A stretch of DNA of 64,000 nucleotides, taken from NCBI GenBank assembly GCA_030760725.1, contig JASWHV010000012.1:53661652-53725651 (forward strand), given 5' to 3'. Source of the stretch: Neostapfia colusana. Its lineage: Eukaryota > Streptophyta > Magnoliopsida > Poales > Poaceae. A program made the translations under genes and the position numbers. The notes under the pieces are model-generated. The model was not told where the DNA came from. It did no database searches and saw only the letters and a program-made list of their open reading frames with translations. Position 1 is the stretch's first letter, and the number at the start of each line of letters is the position of its first letter. Below, in pieces: positions 11,886 through 22,000 of the stretch.

Positions 11886-13137
11886 TGTCACACCCGGTTT
11901 TACATATGGACCATCCGAGCATATTCTCACATGTATGCCAGGATCAGTTGATTCATACGTGCCAACAAGAGTGAAATATCATAATATTACATGCCAGTTT
12001 TAACGTATAACAGTATAATACAAATATTTGTCATAAAAGTACTATTACACCAATAATATAATAGCAGAAGTCAACTACGTGATGCTCCAGTCCACAGGCG
12101 TTGCCCGGGGGTTTCGCCAGCCTAGAACAACTCATCGGGATCATAGTCTTCTTCGTTGAGGTCTATGTCTTCATTTGCACCTGAGCAGCATATGACAACC
12201 CAACAAAAGCAAGTTTGAGTACCAAAGAGGTACTGAACAAGTGTAGGAATAGATGTTATGAAGGCTAATAGAAAGGAAAGGCTGACTCGGTTAAGCACTA
12301 TGAATTAATCCTAGACCTTAGCTTTAATTAGCAACCTATATTACTAAGTGATAAATCCAACCATCTTTATTAATGAACTAATAAAGTCAGGTTACACCCC
12401 CTAACATCTTTTTCCAACTCATATCCATGTTTCTCTAATCTTGGACAAGTCCAAGCCTCTCTTGACTGTGAGCACGGCTGTCATGACAGTTTGTTTCTCA
12501 GCAGAGATTGTACCACTTTACCCACAAGTAGTGATTTTATCCCCTGTTGCCAGGTGGACTAAGAACCTCCCTGATATCTGTGGTTGCAAGCCACATTACA
12601 CACTTCCCTTGGTGTGCGATCAGGAGATCACTACATAGCCTTTACAAAGGGTCTACCGGCAAGTACAAGACCACTGAGGTTTCATTGCTGCAGTTCCAGG
12701 GAGTAAAACCTCCCCTGCACAAGCCCCCTCTTGAGCATTACAGTTTCCAGGGCAGTCAAAATGACTCCCATTCCCCGCACCATCCAAACACTCATACTAT
12801 ACCAGCAAACTCCTAATTAATTAGCCAAGTTGCCCCATCTCAGTCTTGTGGTAGCACTGTAAAGCCGGGTTATGCCCCATCTCGATATACACCTGCATGG
12901 ACACCCAAATAACACGTCACGTAAGCCCATACTCAGAGCTGAACACATCACGCTCACCCGACGTCATACGAAACAACCATGCACCAAACAGCCCAAACGT
13001 CGAACCAGTCGCACCCAAACGGACAGGAGGTTCCATACACGGAACTTCTCTCTATGCCCGTTAGCGGATTTCCACCTTGCTGCCCTCAACCTACACCTAT
13101 AAATTGGTGCGTTATGCCTCGATGCCCGGAGGTATAG
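11886..13137 (-). repeat. Shared C/D LTR, downstream part (1252 bp)
   Basis: This is the minus-strand 3' part of an LTR ending CCGGGTGTGACA at 11886. It is separated from its upstream part (49646-52719) by the insertion of E. The two parts are contiguous before insertion: TATAG (13133-13137) is repeated at 49646-49650, and the joined order matches an uninterrupted stretch in LTR A (about 1240-1330) read on the other strand. The segment 12430-13000 resembles the mid-LTR of E, I and J. No protein is seen. Confidence 0.85.
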
Positions 13138-13294
13138 TGTAACACCCTCAATTTGTAATCATGCATGCATTCATATTTCATGTAGAGGAAAATTTTAAAA
13201 TAAATTGAAACAGAGAAGATATCAAAATGGTAGCTAAAAAGAGCCAGTTCCAGTTTACCGAGAGTGCTGTAGGCACTTCCCGCAGCCTGCAGGC

Positions 13295-14295
13295 CACGTG
13301 GCGTGTTGGGAGCTCATCCCTGCGTAGTGGGGAGAGGTCCGGCACCGCCAGACACGTAGTAGGCTCAGAGCTAGCCTCTGTGGAAGGGGCGAGGTCCGAC
13401 CCGCAGGACAAGTGTTGCCTCCGAGGCTTGTCTCTGCGGAGAAACGAAATCCAGCTCGTAGAACACGTGTCGCCACCAGAGCTAGTCGCTGTGGGGAAGC
13501 AAGGCCCAACCCGCGGGACGTGTCGCTCTCGGAGCTCACTTCCGAGAGGTCCGACACCGCGGGACACGTGTCGCTCTCGGAGCTCACTTCCGAGAGGTCC
13601 TACACCGCAGGACACGTGTCGCTCTCGGAGCTCACTTCCGAGAGGTCCTACACCACAGGACACGTGTCGCTCTCGGAGATCACTTTCGAGAGGTCCGCCA
13701 CTGCAGGACACGTGTAGCTCTCGGAGCTAATCTCCGAGAGGTCCGGTCCTACTGGACACGTGTCACCTCCGGAGCTTACCGCGGGGAGGTCCGACACTAC
13801 TGGACACGTGTCACCTACGGAGCTCACCTCCGAGAGGTCTGATACTGTTGGACACGTGTCATCCTCGGAGCTCACGTCTGAGGAGAAGACTCTGCAGGAC
13901 ACGTGTCGGCCTCGGAGCTCGCCTACAAGAGGTCCCGCCCTAAGGGAGGTCCAGGACTGACACGTGGCACTCTCGGAGCTCACCTCCGAAGAGAGGGGAG
14001 GTCCGGAATTGACACGTGGCACATTCAGGGCCACCTCCAAAGAGAGGGGAGGTCCCGCACTGACACGTGGCATACACGGAGCTCGTCTCTGAATAGAGGG
14101 GAGGTCCCGAACCACCAGACATGTGGCGCACGCGGAGCTCGTCTCTGAATAGAGGGGAGGTCCCGACCCGCCAGACACGTGGCGCACGTGGAGCTCGCCT
14201 CCGAGGAGAGGGGAGGTCCGGCCCGCCTGACACACGGCACAACCGGAGCCCGCCTCTTCGGAAAAAGGGAGGACCCGGCCTCTGCTGGACACGTG
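13295..14295 (+). repeat. Tandem G-box array in the U3 of the left LTR of E
   Basis: CACGTG occurs at 13565, 13613, 13661, 13709, 13757, 13805, 13853 and 13900: a 48-bp period, 47 for the last step. More loosely spaced copies lie on both sides (13295 to 14290). Each core unit also holds an inverted repeat, CTCTCGGA-GCTCACT-TCCGAGAG (8-bp stem, 7-base loop). The array ends about 210 bp before the TATA box. CACGTG is the core of plant G-box/ABRE elements bound by bZIP and bHLH factors; use as an enhancer is inference. Confidence 0.85.
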
Positions 14296-14505
14296 GAGCC
14301 TCTGGAGCTCATCACCGCGAAGGAAACAAGATCTGAAGCGGTTTTCCTTTGGTACACGAGTGCCCAACACGAGGAAACTGACACTAACTCTTCTATGTTG
14401 AATACTGTAACCAAAACGACTATAGATAAGCTGTTAAGATTCATAAACGATTTAAATAGGACTCTTATTTGAAATTCAATCAGATTAGGACTCTTCTTTC
14501 ACCTT

Positions 14506-14513
14506 TATAAATA
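14506..14513 (+). promoter_or_regulatory. TATA box of the left LTR of E
   Basis: TATAAATA in the context CCTTTATAAATAGAACC. The same context recurs in the right LTR (46010-46017) and, on the minus strand, in LTRs I and J. Transcription would start near 14540. Confidence 0.75.
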
Positions 14514-15044
14514 GAACCCGAAACACCTCCGTAACATCTATTCCCAAGTCGACGACTTAGAGGCCCTAGCCCCCAACTCGTCGAGTTAATTCTCTTCGCT
14601 GGAGTTCAGTCACCGGAGACCGCCGACGAGCTCGCCATCGCCAGAGGAGAGCCCCGACGATCTGTCTTGCTAGGAGGAAGACCGCGAGACCAAGAAGAAC
14701 GTAAGGTAGGTTTCCATTACCACCTTACGACCTCATCGCGGTTTTTCTTGCATCTGTTTTCTTCGATCTCTTCAAACAGAAGCTTTTTCGTGGACAGATC
14801 ACGTGTTGATCGGTTTGATCTAGATCTTGAGTCCAAATCATTACCACGTCCACACTTGATCTTTACATCTCTGTTCATCTTAAAATCCCATGCAAACCCA
14901 TGCAAGCCATGCAAGAACACGTACAAACTGATCTAATAAAACAGCACCATAGGATTAGCATGCATATGCACCATTGCATCTTGAGTAAAAGTTTGTGCAT
15001 GATATTGATTGCTGTGAATCTTGTATGTGCGTAATCGTACATAG

Positions 15045-15127
15045 AAGGACAAGATCAGGGAGCTATCTACGAAGGATTTCAGAACCAAGACTTCGAGATC
15101 CAAGAGCAACCGAAACACAGGAACAAG
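15045..15127 (+). other. Exon-like segment in the left LTR of E
   Basis: It is preceded by ATAG and followed by the donor-like GCAAGT after AACAAG. The right LTR copy (46537-46620) has the canonical GTAAGT at the same place. An upstream candidate donor lies at 14701-14711 (GTAAG/GTAGGT). This suggests a spliced leader; not demonstrated. Confidence 0.45.
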
Positions 15128-16707
15128 GCAAGTGCCCCTTGACCATATTGATACCATGTTTTGGAAACTGTTTTGTTTGCGAAAACTGTTTATGCTCGAG
15201 TCAACTTGATGGGAAACCCTTTGATAGGAGTTTACTAGTTTTGTTAACCATTCTTCTCGCCAGGAAAGCTAATGAGTTGGGTATGGTCGTTTTGCTTTTC
15301 GCTTCGCTAATCTACGGGATATGGGAAGCGATAGAATGTGTCTAGCTACTGCACTCATATGAATGATGATAATGAGAACTTGATGATAATGAACATGAAT
15401 CGGGGGAGATCTAGGCAAGACTTGGTTTGTGGAAGTGGTAGAATGAGATGGTGGTGTAATTGCCGTAGATCTAAGGACCGGTTCATGCGAGCACATGCCA
15501 GGAATACAGTACCACCACAAGGCCAAGTATGGGTACGGCTTAGCTGACTAATTAGGTAAGTTACTAGATAGTTATGGACCGTGGAAGGCGCGGGAATGGG
15601 ACTCGAGTGAGGACTGCCCTAGGAACTGCATGGCACAAGAGGGGGCCCGTAGGTGGGAGAATGGTGATTCGAGCCTACCGGTGAAACCTTAGTGAGTCCA
15701 TACAACTAGTAGCCCCTTTGTAAAGGCTATTTTGTGATCTCTTGACCATACACCGATGGTTGTGTACTGGTATAATGGAGGTTCTGCAGTCTCCGTTGGG
15801 TGATGAAATCACAAACTTGTGGGTAAAGTGGTGCCACCTCTGCAAAGTGTAAAACTATCATGATAGCCGAGCTTACGGTTACAAGCGCCTGGCCAACTTC
15901 CATGATTAGATGGGATGGAGGTTTGGGATGGACCTTGGTTTTTGTTATTGGGATGGTTATTGTTTTGGTTATGGTTTGGTCATTGAGGTTTGGTTTCAAG
16001 ATTGTTGAGTCTTGGTGATGAAATTGGTTTCAGACTGTTGAGTCGAAACAATGAGCTTTGGTCTCGGTTATGAGACGGAATTAAACATTAGATGAGATGG
16101 TAGTGAATACGAGATGGTATTCATGAGCATGAGAAAAGTTGTGAAAGATTAATGTCCGGAAGGGACATGGATAGTGGTGAATTATGATGGAGGTATGTTG
16201 ATGTTTAAATGCATGTTGGATTACATTTACTTAAAGATAGTTGCTGTTTTCACCATGTTTTGTGAAATAAACTTTGCTTTCTACAAATGAGCCTTTTTAT
16301 ACCTACCTTGTTGTAAGCTACATGTCATATTTTCCGCACTTGCTGAGTACGTCATGTACTCACCCTTGCATTATCATGCATCATCAGCAACAGGAGAGGA
16401 GTACTATGAAGACCAGGAGGAATATTAGGCATATGATCCACCGTCAACCTTGCCTGTGGAGTAGGAGATGCAGCCGCTGTTGCTGCTTAGTTGCTTCCGC
16501 GATAGAATAAAGACTTCCGCTGCTAGATTTAGTTAGAGACTTCTGCTGCAAGAACACAATAGATTGATGTAATAAAGTACTTGAACTTATTCATTCGTGG
16601 TTATATATTCTGAATTCAGTTTGTTGTTATATGTGTATGTGTGATGAACATCCTGGGCACACATATGCATCAGTCCAGGTTCCTAGGAACCGGGGCGCCA
16701 TAGATTG

Positions 16708-16930
16708 TGGTATCAGAGCCACGGTTGATCGTAGGTCACACGCCTAGATAGGTCACAGTTTGGTATCAAAACCACGGTTGACCGTAGGTCACAAGCCTAG
16801 ATAGAGATCACAGATTGGTATTAGAAGCAGCCACGCTGACCGTAGGGTGCAAGCCTAGGTAGAATGCATAGAATTGGCATTGGAACCACCTTGACTGTAG
16901 TATGCAAGCCTAGGATTGGTATCACCCCAA
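16708..16930 (+). repeat. Primer-binding site of E within a tandemly repeated leader unit
   Basis: The functional-looking PBS TGGTATCAGAGCC is at 16708-16720. The same unit (PBS, CCACGGTTGA, CGTAGG, GCCTAG) recurs at 16761, 16816 and 16875 with increasing decay, and a PBS-like start appears again at 16917. Spacing is 53, 55, 59 and 42 bp. Only the first is adjacent to the LTR. Confidence 0.8.
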
Positions 16931-17192
16931 AAACCACATAGGACTCCCCCATTGAATAAGCTTGAATAGGAGTTGTGTGAACTTTTGTGATGATTGTTGT
17001 GCTTGAGTGCTTAGTGTGAGTTGTGGGACGTTTCAGCGTTGTCCATATCCACACATAGTAGAGAGATGTGAGATGCTTCAGCATGTGTTCACATCATCAT
17101 ATAATAGAAGATATGTAGTTCATACCCTTGATGCATATAGTTGGGGAATCCGTCTAAACTTCTAACCTCTATTCTACTCAACTCTCTCAGAG
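16931..17192 (+). other. Rest of the leader of element E
   Basis: About 260 bp of non-coding leader between the repeated PBS units and the gag start. No motif was recognised. Confidence 0.6.
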
Positions 17193-17961
17193 ATGGTGAG
17201 AGGAAACGCCGGCCGTAAAGGGAGGAACGTCCGTGGCAACCAAGAGGATGACCACGATGAAGTTCCTGCTAACCTTGGAGCTGGTGAAAACAACCTGGAA
17301 CGGTTGATGGCCATGCAGAATCAGCTCATGCAAACCATGATTCAAACTTTGCGTCAGCTGCAGGCCAACAACACCAATCCAGTTCCTGCACCACCGACGC
17401 CACCACCGCCACCACCACCGGTTCACAACCGACTGAGAGAGTTCATGAGGACTCGACCGCCTACCTTTTCACAAGATAATGACCACATGGAGGCCGATGA
17501 CTGGTTGAAGTCCATGGAGAAGAAGCTTGCCATAGTTCAGTGCAATGACCGAGAGAAAGTTCTCTTCGCGTCGCATCAACTCATGGGAGCAGCCGCTGAC
17601 TGGTGGGACGCTCTTCGCAACGCTCATGTCAACCAGGAGACTATTACTTGGACTGAGTTCAAGGAGAGCTTCCGCTCTCATTACGTCCCTGTGGGAGTAA
17701 TGATGCTCAAGAGACAAGAATTCGAAGGTCTCCGCCAGGGGAAGAAGAGCGTGAATGAGTACCTCAACAAGTTCACGCAGCTATGACGGTATGCCCCGAA
17801 GATGTCAACTCAGACCAAAGGAAGCAGTATTTGTTCATCAGAGGGTTGAACAATGAGATCTAGGATCAGCTCCTCAACAATGACTACGCAAGCTTCCAGA
17901 AGCTAGTTGACAAAGCCATATGGTTGAAAGCAAGATCCGAGAGATCGAGCAAGAGGGCAAA
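17193..17961 (+). pseudogene. Gag (N-terminal and capsid part) of element E
   Basis: It starts MVRGNAGRKGRN at 17193. A coiled-coil-like stretch (LERLMAMQNQLMQTMIQTL) follows, then a Pro tract (17385-17422) and the Retrotrans_gag core: FMRTRPPTFSQ, ADDWLKSMEKKL, AADWWDALRN, TWTEFKESFRSHYVP, EFEGLRQGKKSVNEY. A TGA at 17784-17786, a frameshift near 17800 and a further TAG near 17862 break it; conserved sequence continues (QYLFIRGLNNE, KLVDKAIW) to the insertion of F at 17961. The C-terminal zinc-knuckle part resumes at 40941. Confidence 0.9.
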
Positions 17962-18826
17962 TGATGAGTGGTTTAGGCCTGATCTTCCGAAAGGTATGTC
18001 GATTGAAGTGGAGATCTCGACATTGATGATCCGAGGCACTCGAGCAGACCTAAATTACCCCTGCAATCACTACACCTCTGCTCCGTTGGTTATCAACCGT
18101 GCTTCACACGCTTGACCTCGCCAAGAAGGCTATCCCTGCAGGTGCAACCGAGAACACAAGCAAGAACGATGAAGATGCAATCTCAAATTGCAAAATTGGG
18201 GTCTCACAAAACCGTAGAATAGCGAGATTGTTTAATCTAAGAAAAACCCATGAATTTGGCCGGCGGCTACAGTATTTAAAGGCCAGGGTTCGGCCATGAG
18301 ACCCTTAGACGCGTCCCTAATTGACTCATACGGGATATAAGGCCCAAAAGCCCAATACGGTGGTGCAGCACCGGACAGAACCCTGAATTCTACTTGTTTC
18401 GATAACTCCCAATGACTCCTGGCGAATTTTAATGTGGGATCAGAACCATTGGAAAGATTATCTTCTCATATTTCCATTCATATGTAGAACGTCAAAAACG
18501 GAGTCTGTATGCATCCTGGGCATCCGTTTTAAGATGGACTGCTCCTGGACTCCGAGTTGAACTCGAGTCCGAGTTGGCGACTTTTTCCATCAACTTGTGG
18601 ACGTCCCATCTGGTTCTCCACATCCCCAAATCCTCCTCCCTTTACTTGTTGATCATGTCCATGGTTCCTAATAACAATTAAATCATTAAATAGCAATCCA
18701 TTCTCAAAATCACATGGGTAGGAAGTTAGGAACGAGTTCACCTGCTGATTTAGTAACCGTGCTCGTGCTCTTGTGATTGGTCCTTGTATATCAATGTGAG
18801 TATCCACTGTTGTGATGTCCTCATCA
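17962..18826 (-). repeat. 3' LTR of element F (865 bp)
   Basis: On the minus strand it starts TGATGAGGACATC (18826) and ends CACTCATCA (17962). It is preceded by the polypurine tract AAGAGGGGAAGGA (18839-18827). The first 298 bp continue the pol reading frame to a stop at 18529. Confidence 0.95.
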
Positions 18827-19917
18827 TCCTTCCCCTCTTGAATCGGAGTCGTCCTCGACTCAAGATCATCTTCTTCTTCCAAGTATGGTCGTAAATCTGA
18901 AATGTTAAATGTGGGACTAACCCCAAAATCGGGAGGCAACTCAAGCTTATATGCATTGTCATTGATCTTTTCAACAATCTTAAAAGGACCAGCAGCTCAT
19001 GGCATAAGTTTAGATTTTCTCAAGTGAGGGAATCGTTCTTTTCTCAAATGTAGCCATACCAAGTCCCCTGGTTCAAGTTTTACTTCTTTTCTACCTTTAC
19101 TACCAGAAATTCTATACTTCTCATTCATCCTTTCAATATTTTTCTTTGTAGTTTCATGCATCTTAAGAATGAATTAAGATCGTTGTGTAGCATCCAAATT
19201 TATAGTTTCAGAAGGAGGCAAAGGTAATAAATCAATAGGAGCACGGGGATTGAAACCATACACTACCTGGAATAGGCTTACCTTTGTAGTAGAGTGAACT
19301 GACCTGTTGTAAGCAAATTCTATATGTGGTAAACAATCCTCCCAACCCTTTAAATTTGTTTTTAAAACAGCCCGCAACATAGTGGATAGAGTACGATTTA
19401 CCACCTCAGTTTGTCCATCGGTATGTGGGTGACATGTGGTTGAAAACAGCAGCTTGGTTCCCAATTTATACCACAAAGTTCTCCAAAAATGACTTAAAAA
19501 TTTTGCATCACGATCAGAAACAATGTTATTTGTCACACCATGTAAACGAATAATTTCCGTCATAAACAAATCAGCAATGTGTGAGGCATTATCATTCTTA
19601 TGACAAGGTATAAAATGTGCTATTTTAGAGAAACGATCAACAACCACAAAAATACTATCCCTCCCCCTCTTAGTCCTAGGCAATCCCAAAACAAAATCTA
19701 TGGAAATATCCTGCCAAGGTACACTAGGAACAGGAAGAGGCATATAAAGACCATGTGGGTTAAGTTGAGACTTAGCTTTATTGCAAGTAGTGCATCGTGA
19801 CACGTAGCGCTTGACATCACGTCTCATCTTTGGCCAAAAGAAGTGTGTGGCCAGCACGTCCTCAGTTTTCTTCACTCCAAAATGTCCCATCAAACCTCCT
19901 CCATGTGCTTCCTGCAA
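18529..19917 (-). pseudogene. Integrase of element F with LTR-encoded C-terminus
   Basis: The zinc module (H…H, CTTCNKAKS near 19790) is followed by the catalytic core: ISIDFVLGLP (Asp, near 19705), NNIVSDRDAKF (Asp, near 19525) and TDGQTEVVNRT (Glu, near 19410). A stop or frameshift lies near 19174, and the C-terminus resumes by 18939 with FNISDLRPYLEEEDD and GPITRARARLLNQQ. This last part crosses the polypurine tract and LTR start at 18826. In CRM elements a C-terminal extension in this place is thought to act in targeting; this one shares position and the ITRARA block, but I cannot confirm the CR motif. Confidence 0.88.
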
Positions 19918-20036
19918 AAGTAATAGGCGAACAGAACTAGCAGGAACGGGAGGCCCTCCCGTAGTACATATTTATTCCAAGTTCTTCCTTCTCTACAATT
20001 TTCAAAGGCATCTTTGAAGTCCAAATCAGTAGGATA
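19918..20036 (-). other. RNase H to integrase linker of element F, degraded
   Basis: Short stretch with frame breaks joining the two domains. No separate feature was seen. Confidence 0.5.
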
Positions 20037-20460
20037 TTATCCTTTTATTATTTCCAAACCAAATATTTTATGATCAAGTTGGGACAGCATGGTGTAACGT
20101 CTAGATAATGCATCTGCAATAACATTCTCCTCCCCTTTCTTATGCTTAATGATGTATGGAAACGATTCTATGAACTCAATCAATTTAGCATGTCGTTTAT
20201 TGAGATTGGTTTGACACTTAAGATACTTCAAAGATTCATGATCGGAATGTATGATGAACTCCTTAGACCACAGGTAATGTTGCCAAGTTTGTAGAACTCG
20301 CACTAAGGCATACAATTCCTTATCATAAGTAGAAAAATTCAGAGAAGGACCATGCAATTTTTCACTAAAGAATGCAACGGGTTTACCTCCTTGTATGAGA
20401 ACACCTCCAATACCAATGCCGCTTGAATCACATTTTAGCTCAAATGTCTTGTCAAAATCA
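20037..20460 (-). pseudogene. RNase H domain of element F
   Basis: It begins FELKCDSSGIGIGGVL (catalytic Asp near 20430). ELYALVRVLQTWQHYL (Glu) and FIIHSDHESLKYL (Asp) follow, ending at VIADALSRRY near 20090. The sequence is chromovirus type, clearly different from the Tekay-type copies in B, D, E and G. Its frame is continuous with the RT connection from 20702. Confidence 0.88.
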
Positions 20461-21430
20461 GGAAGTTGTAGCAATGGTGCTTGTGTAAGCTTTGATTTGA
20501 GAACATCAAAAGCTTGTTGCTGCTGTTTGCCCCATCGAAACTGCACTCCCTTCTTCGTCAGTTCATGGAGAGGTGCTGCAATGGTGCTGAAATCCCGCAC
20601 AAAGCGTCGATAAAAACCTGCAAGACCAAGAAAATTACGCACCTGCGTGACGGTCGATGGAGTTGGCCAGCTAGTGATCACCACAATTTTTGCCTCATCC
20701 ATCTCAATTCCCTGCGATGAAACGACATATCCAAGAAACGAAACTCGATTGGTGCAAAAGACGCACTTTTGAGGTTACCAAACAAACGTGCATCTCTCAA
20801 GACACTGAAAACAGCACGTAAATGGTTAAGATGTTCGTCATATGACTTGCTGAAAATGAGGATATCATCGATGTAAACCACCACAAATTTTCCAATAAAA
20901 GCACGTAAAACCTCGTTCATTAATCGCATAAAAGTGCTAGGTGCATTAGTTAAACCAAAAGGCATGACTAACTACTCATAAAGTCCAAACTTGGTTTTAA
21001 ATGCAGTTTTCCATTCATCTCCTAGTGCCATTCTGATTTGGTGGTAACCACTACACAAGTCAATTTTTGTGAAAATAATAGCACCACTCAATTCATCAAG
21101 CATGTCATCTAAGCGAGGAATAGGATAACGATATTGAATGGTGATGTTATTAATCGCTCTACAATCAACACACATGCGCCAGCTACCATCTCTCTTAGGA
21201 ACCAAAAGAACAGGAACAGAACAAGGACTAAGGCTTTCACGAATATACCCGTGGTTCAAAAGATCTTGAACTTGTCGCTGAATTTCCCTTGTCTCTTCCG
21301 GATTCGCCCTGTACGCCGCACGATTTGGCAAACTTGTCCCTAGAATCAAGTCAATCTTATGTTCAATGCCCCTCACAGGTGGTAATCCAGGGGGTATCTC
21401 GGGGGGAAACACATCCGCAAAATTCTGCAA
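20461..21430 (-). pseudogene. Reverse transcriptase domain of element F
   Basis: The lead-in FADVFPPEIPPGLPPVRGIEHKI is near 21410. Core blocks are SWRMCVDCRAINNIT, FTKIDLCSGYHQIRM, MPFGLTNAPSTFMRLMN and the catalytic VVYIDDILIFSK near 20870. GFYRRFVRDFSTIAAPL follows in the connection. A TAG after FGLYE (about 20970) and a frameshift near 20690 disable it. Confidence 0.92.
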
Positions 21431-22000
21431 AAGGTTAGCAACAGCAGGTGGCAGTGCAATGGACACTTCATGAAGCGAAAATATGGCTTCTTTGCATACT
21501 AAAGCATAGTACATCCCCTTGGTATTAAATAAATCATCAAGGTCAGATTTAGTTGTGAGCAGCGAAGGTGATTTTAAATTAATTACTTGCTGTTTTTCAG
21601 AGTCTAGTGATTTTGTTGCCTTATCATCACGTGTTTTACTTTTCTCCAAATGTACAATTTCAGCAGGAGTCATAGGAAGCAAAGTGATTTTCTTTCCTTT
21701 ATGCATCAGAGTATATTTATTAGTTCTACCATGATGAATAGCATCCATATCAAATTCCCAAGGGCGTCCCAACAAAAGAGAACAAGCATCCATAGGTACG
21801 ACATCAAAATCAGGAAAATCATGGTAAGAACCAATCGAAAAATGTACTCTCGCTGTTTGTGTTACCCTAACCTTACCGCTGTTGTTGAACCACTGAATGT
21901 GGTATGGATGAGGGTGTGCTCTTGTTGTCAACCCAAGTTTCTTGACCACATCCGTGTTCACCAAGTTATTGCAACTTCCTCCATCAATTATAGTGTGCAC
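21431..22000 (-). pseudogene. Protease domain of element F, interrupted upstream by G
   Basis: HTIIDGGSCNNLV near 22000-21965 has the D-G-G form of the aspartic protease active site typical of CRM-like chromoviruses. LLLGRPWEFDMDAIHHGRTN is near 21765. Element G is inserted immediately upstream (TSD 22001-22005), separating this from the gag part at 37395 onward. Confidence 0.88.

Larger units (their letters stand above)
13138..16702 (+). repeat. Left (5') LTR of element E (3565 bp)
   Basis: It starts TGTAACACCC at 13138. Alignment with the right LTR and its TSD places the end at 16702; the terminal CA appears decayed to TA. It contains a G-box repeat array (13295-14295), a TATA box (14506), an exon-like segment (15045-15127) and AATAAA at 16571-16576. 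Divergence from the right LTR is about 6% in the first 300 bp by eye. Long open frames over the array (for example 13648-14370, minus) are translations of the repeat and not genes. Confidence 0.93.

Noticed and set aside
13515..13910. CRISPR-like regular repeats
   Set aside because: Whole units repeat head to tail without unique spacers, inside a plant LTR. There are no cas genes.
13178..14370. Long Ser/Asp/Cys-rich open frames over the LTR of E (up to 240 codons), with like frames at 45032-45406, 47267-47713 and 62614-63123
   Set aside because: They are translations of 48-bp and 113-bp tandem repeats, whose period is a multiple of three or nearly so. Several frames on both strands are open at once, and none has a domain.
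16708..16720. tRNA gene fragment
   Set aside because: It matches only the complement of the tRNA 3' end next to an LTR, so it is a primer-binding site.
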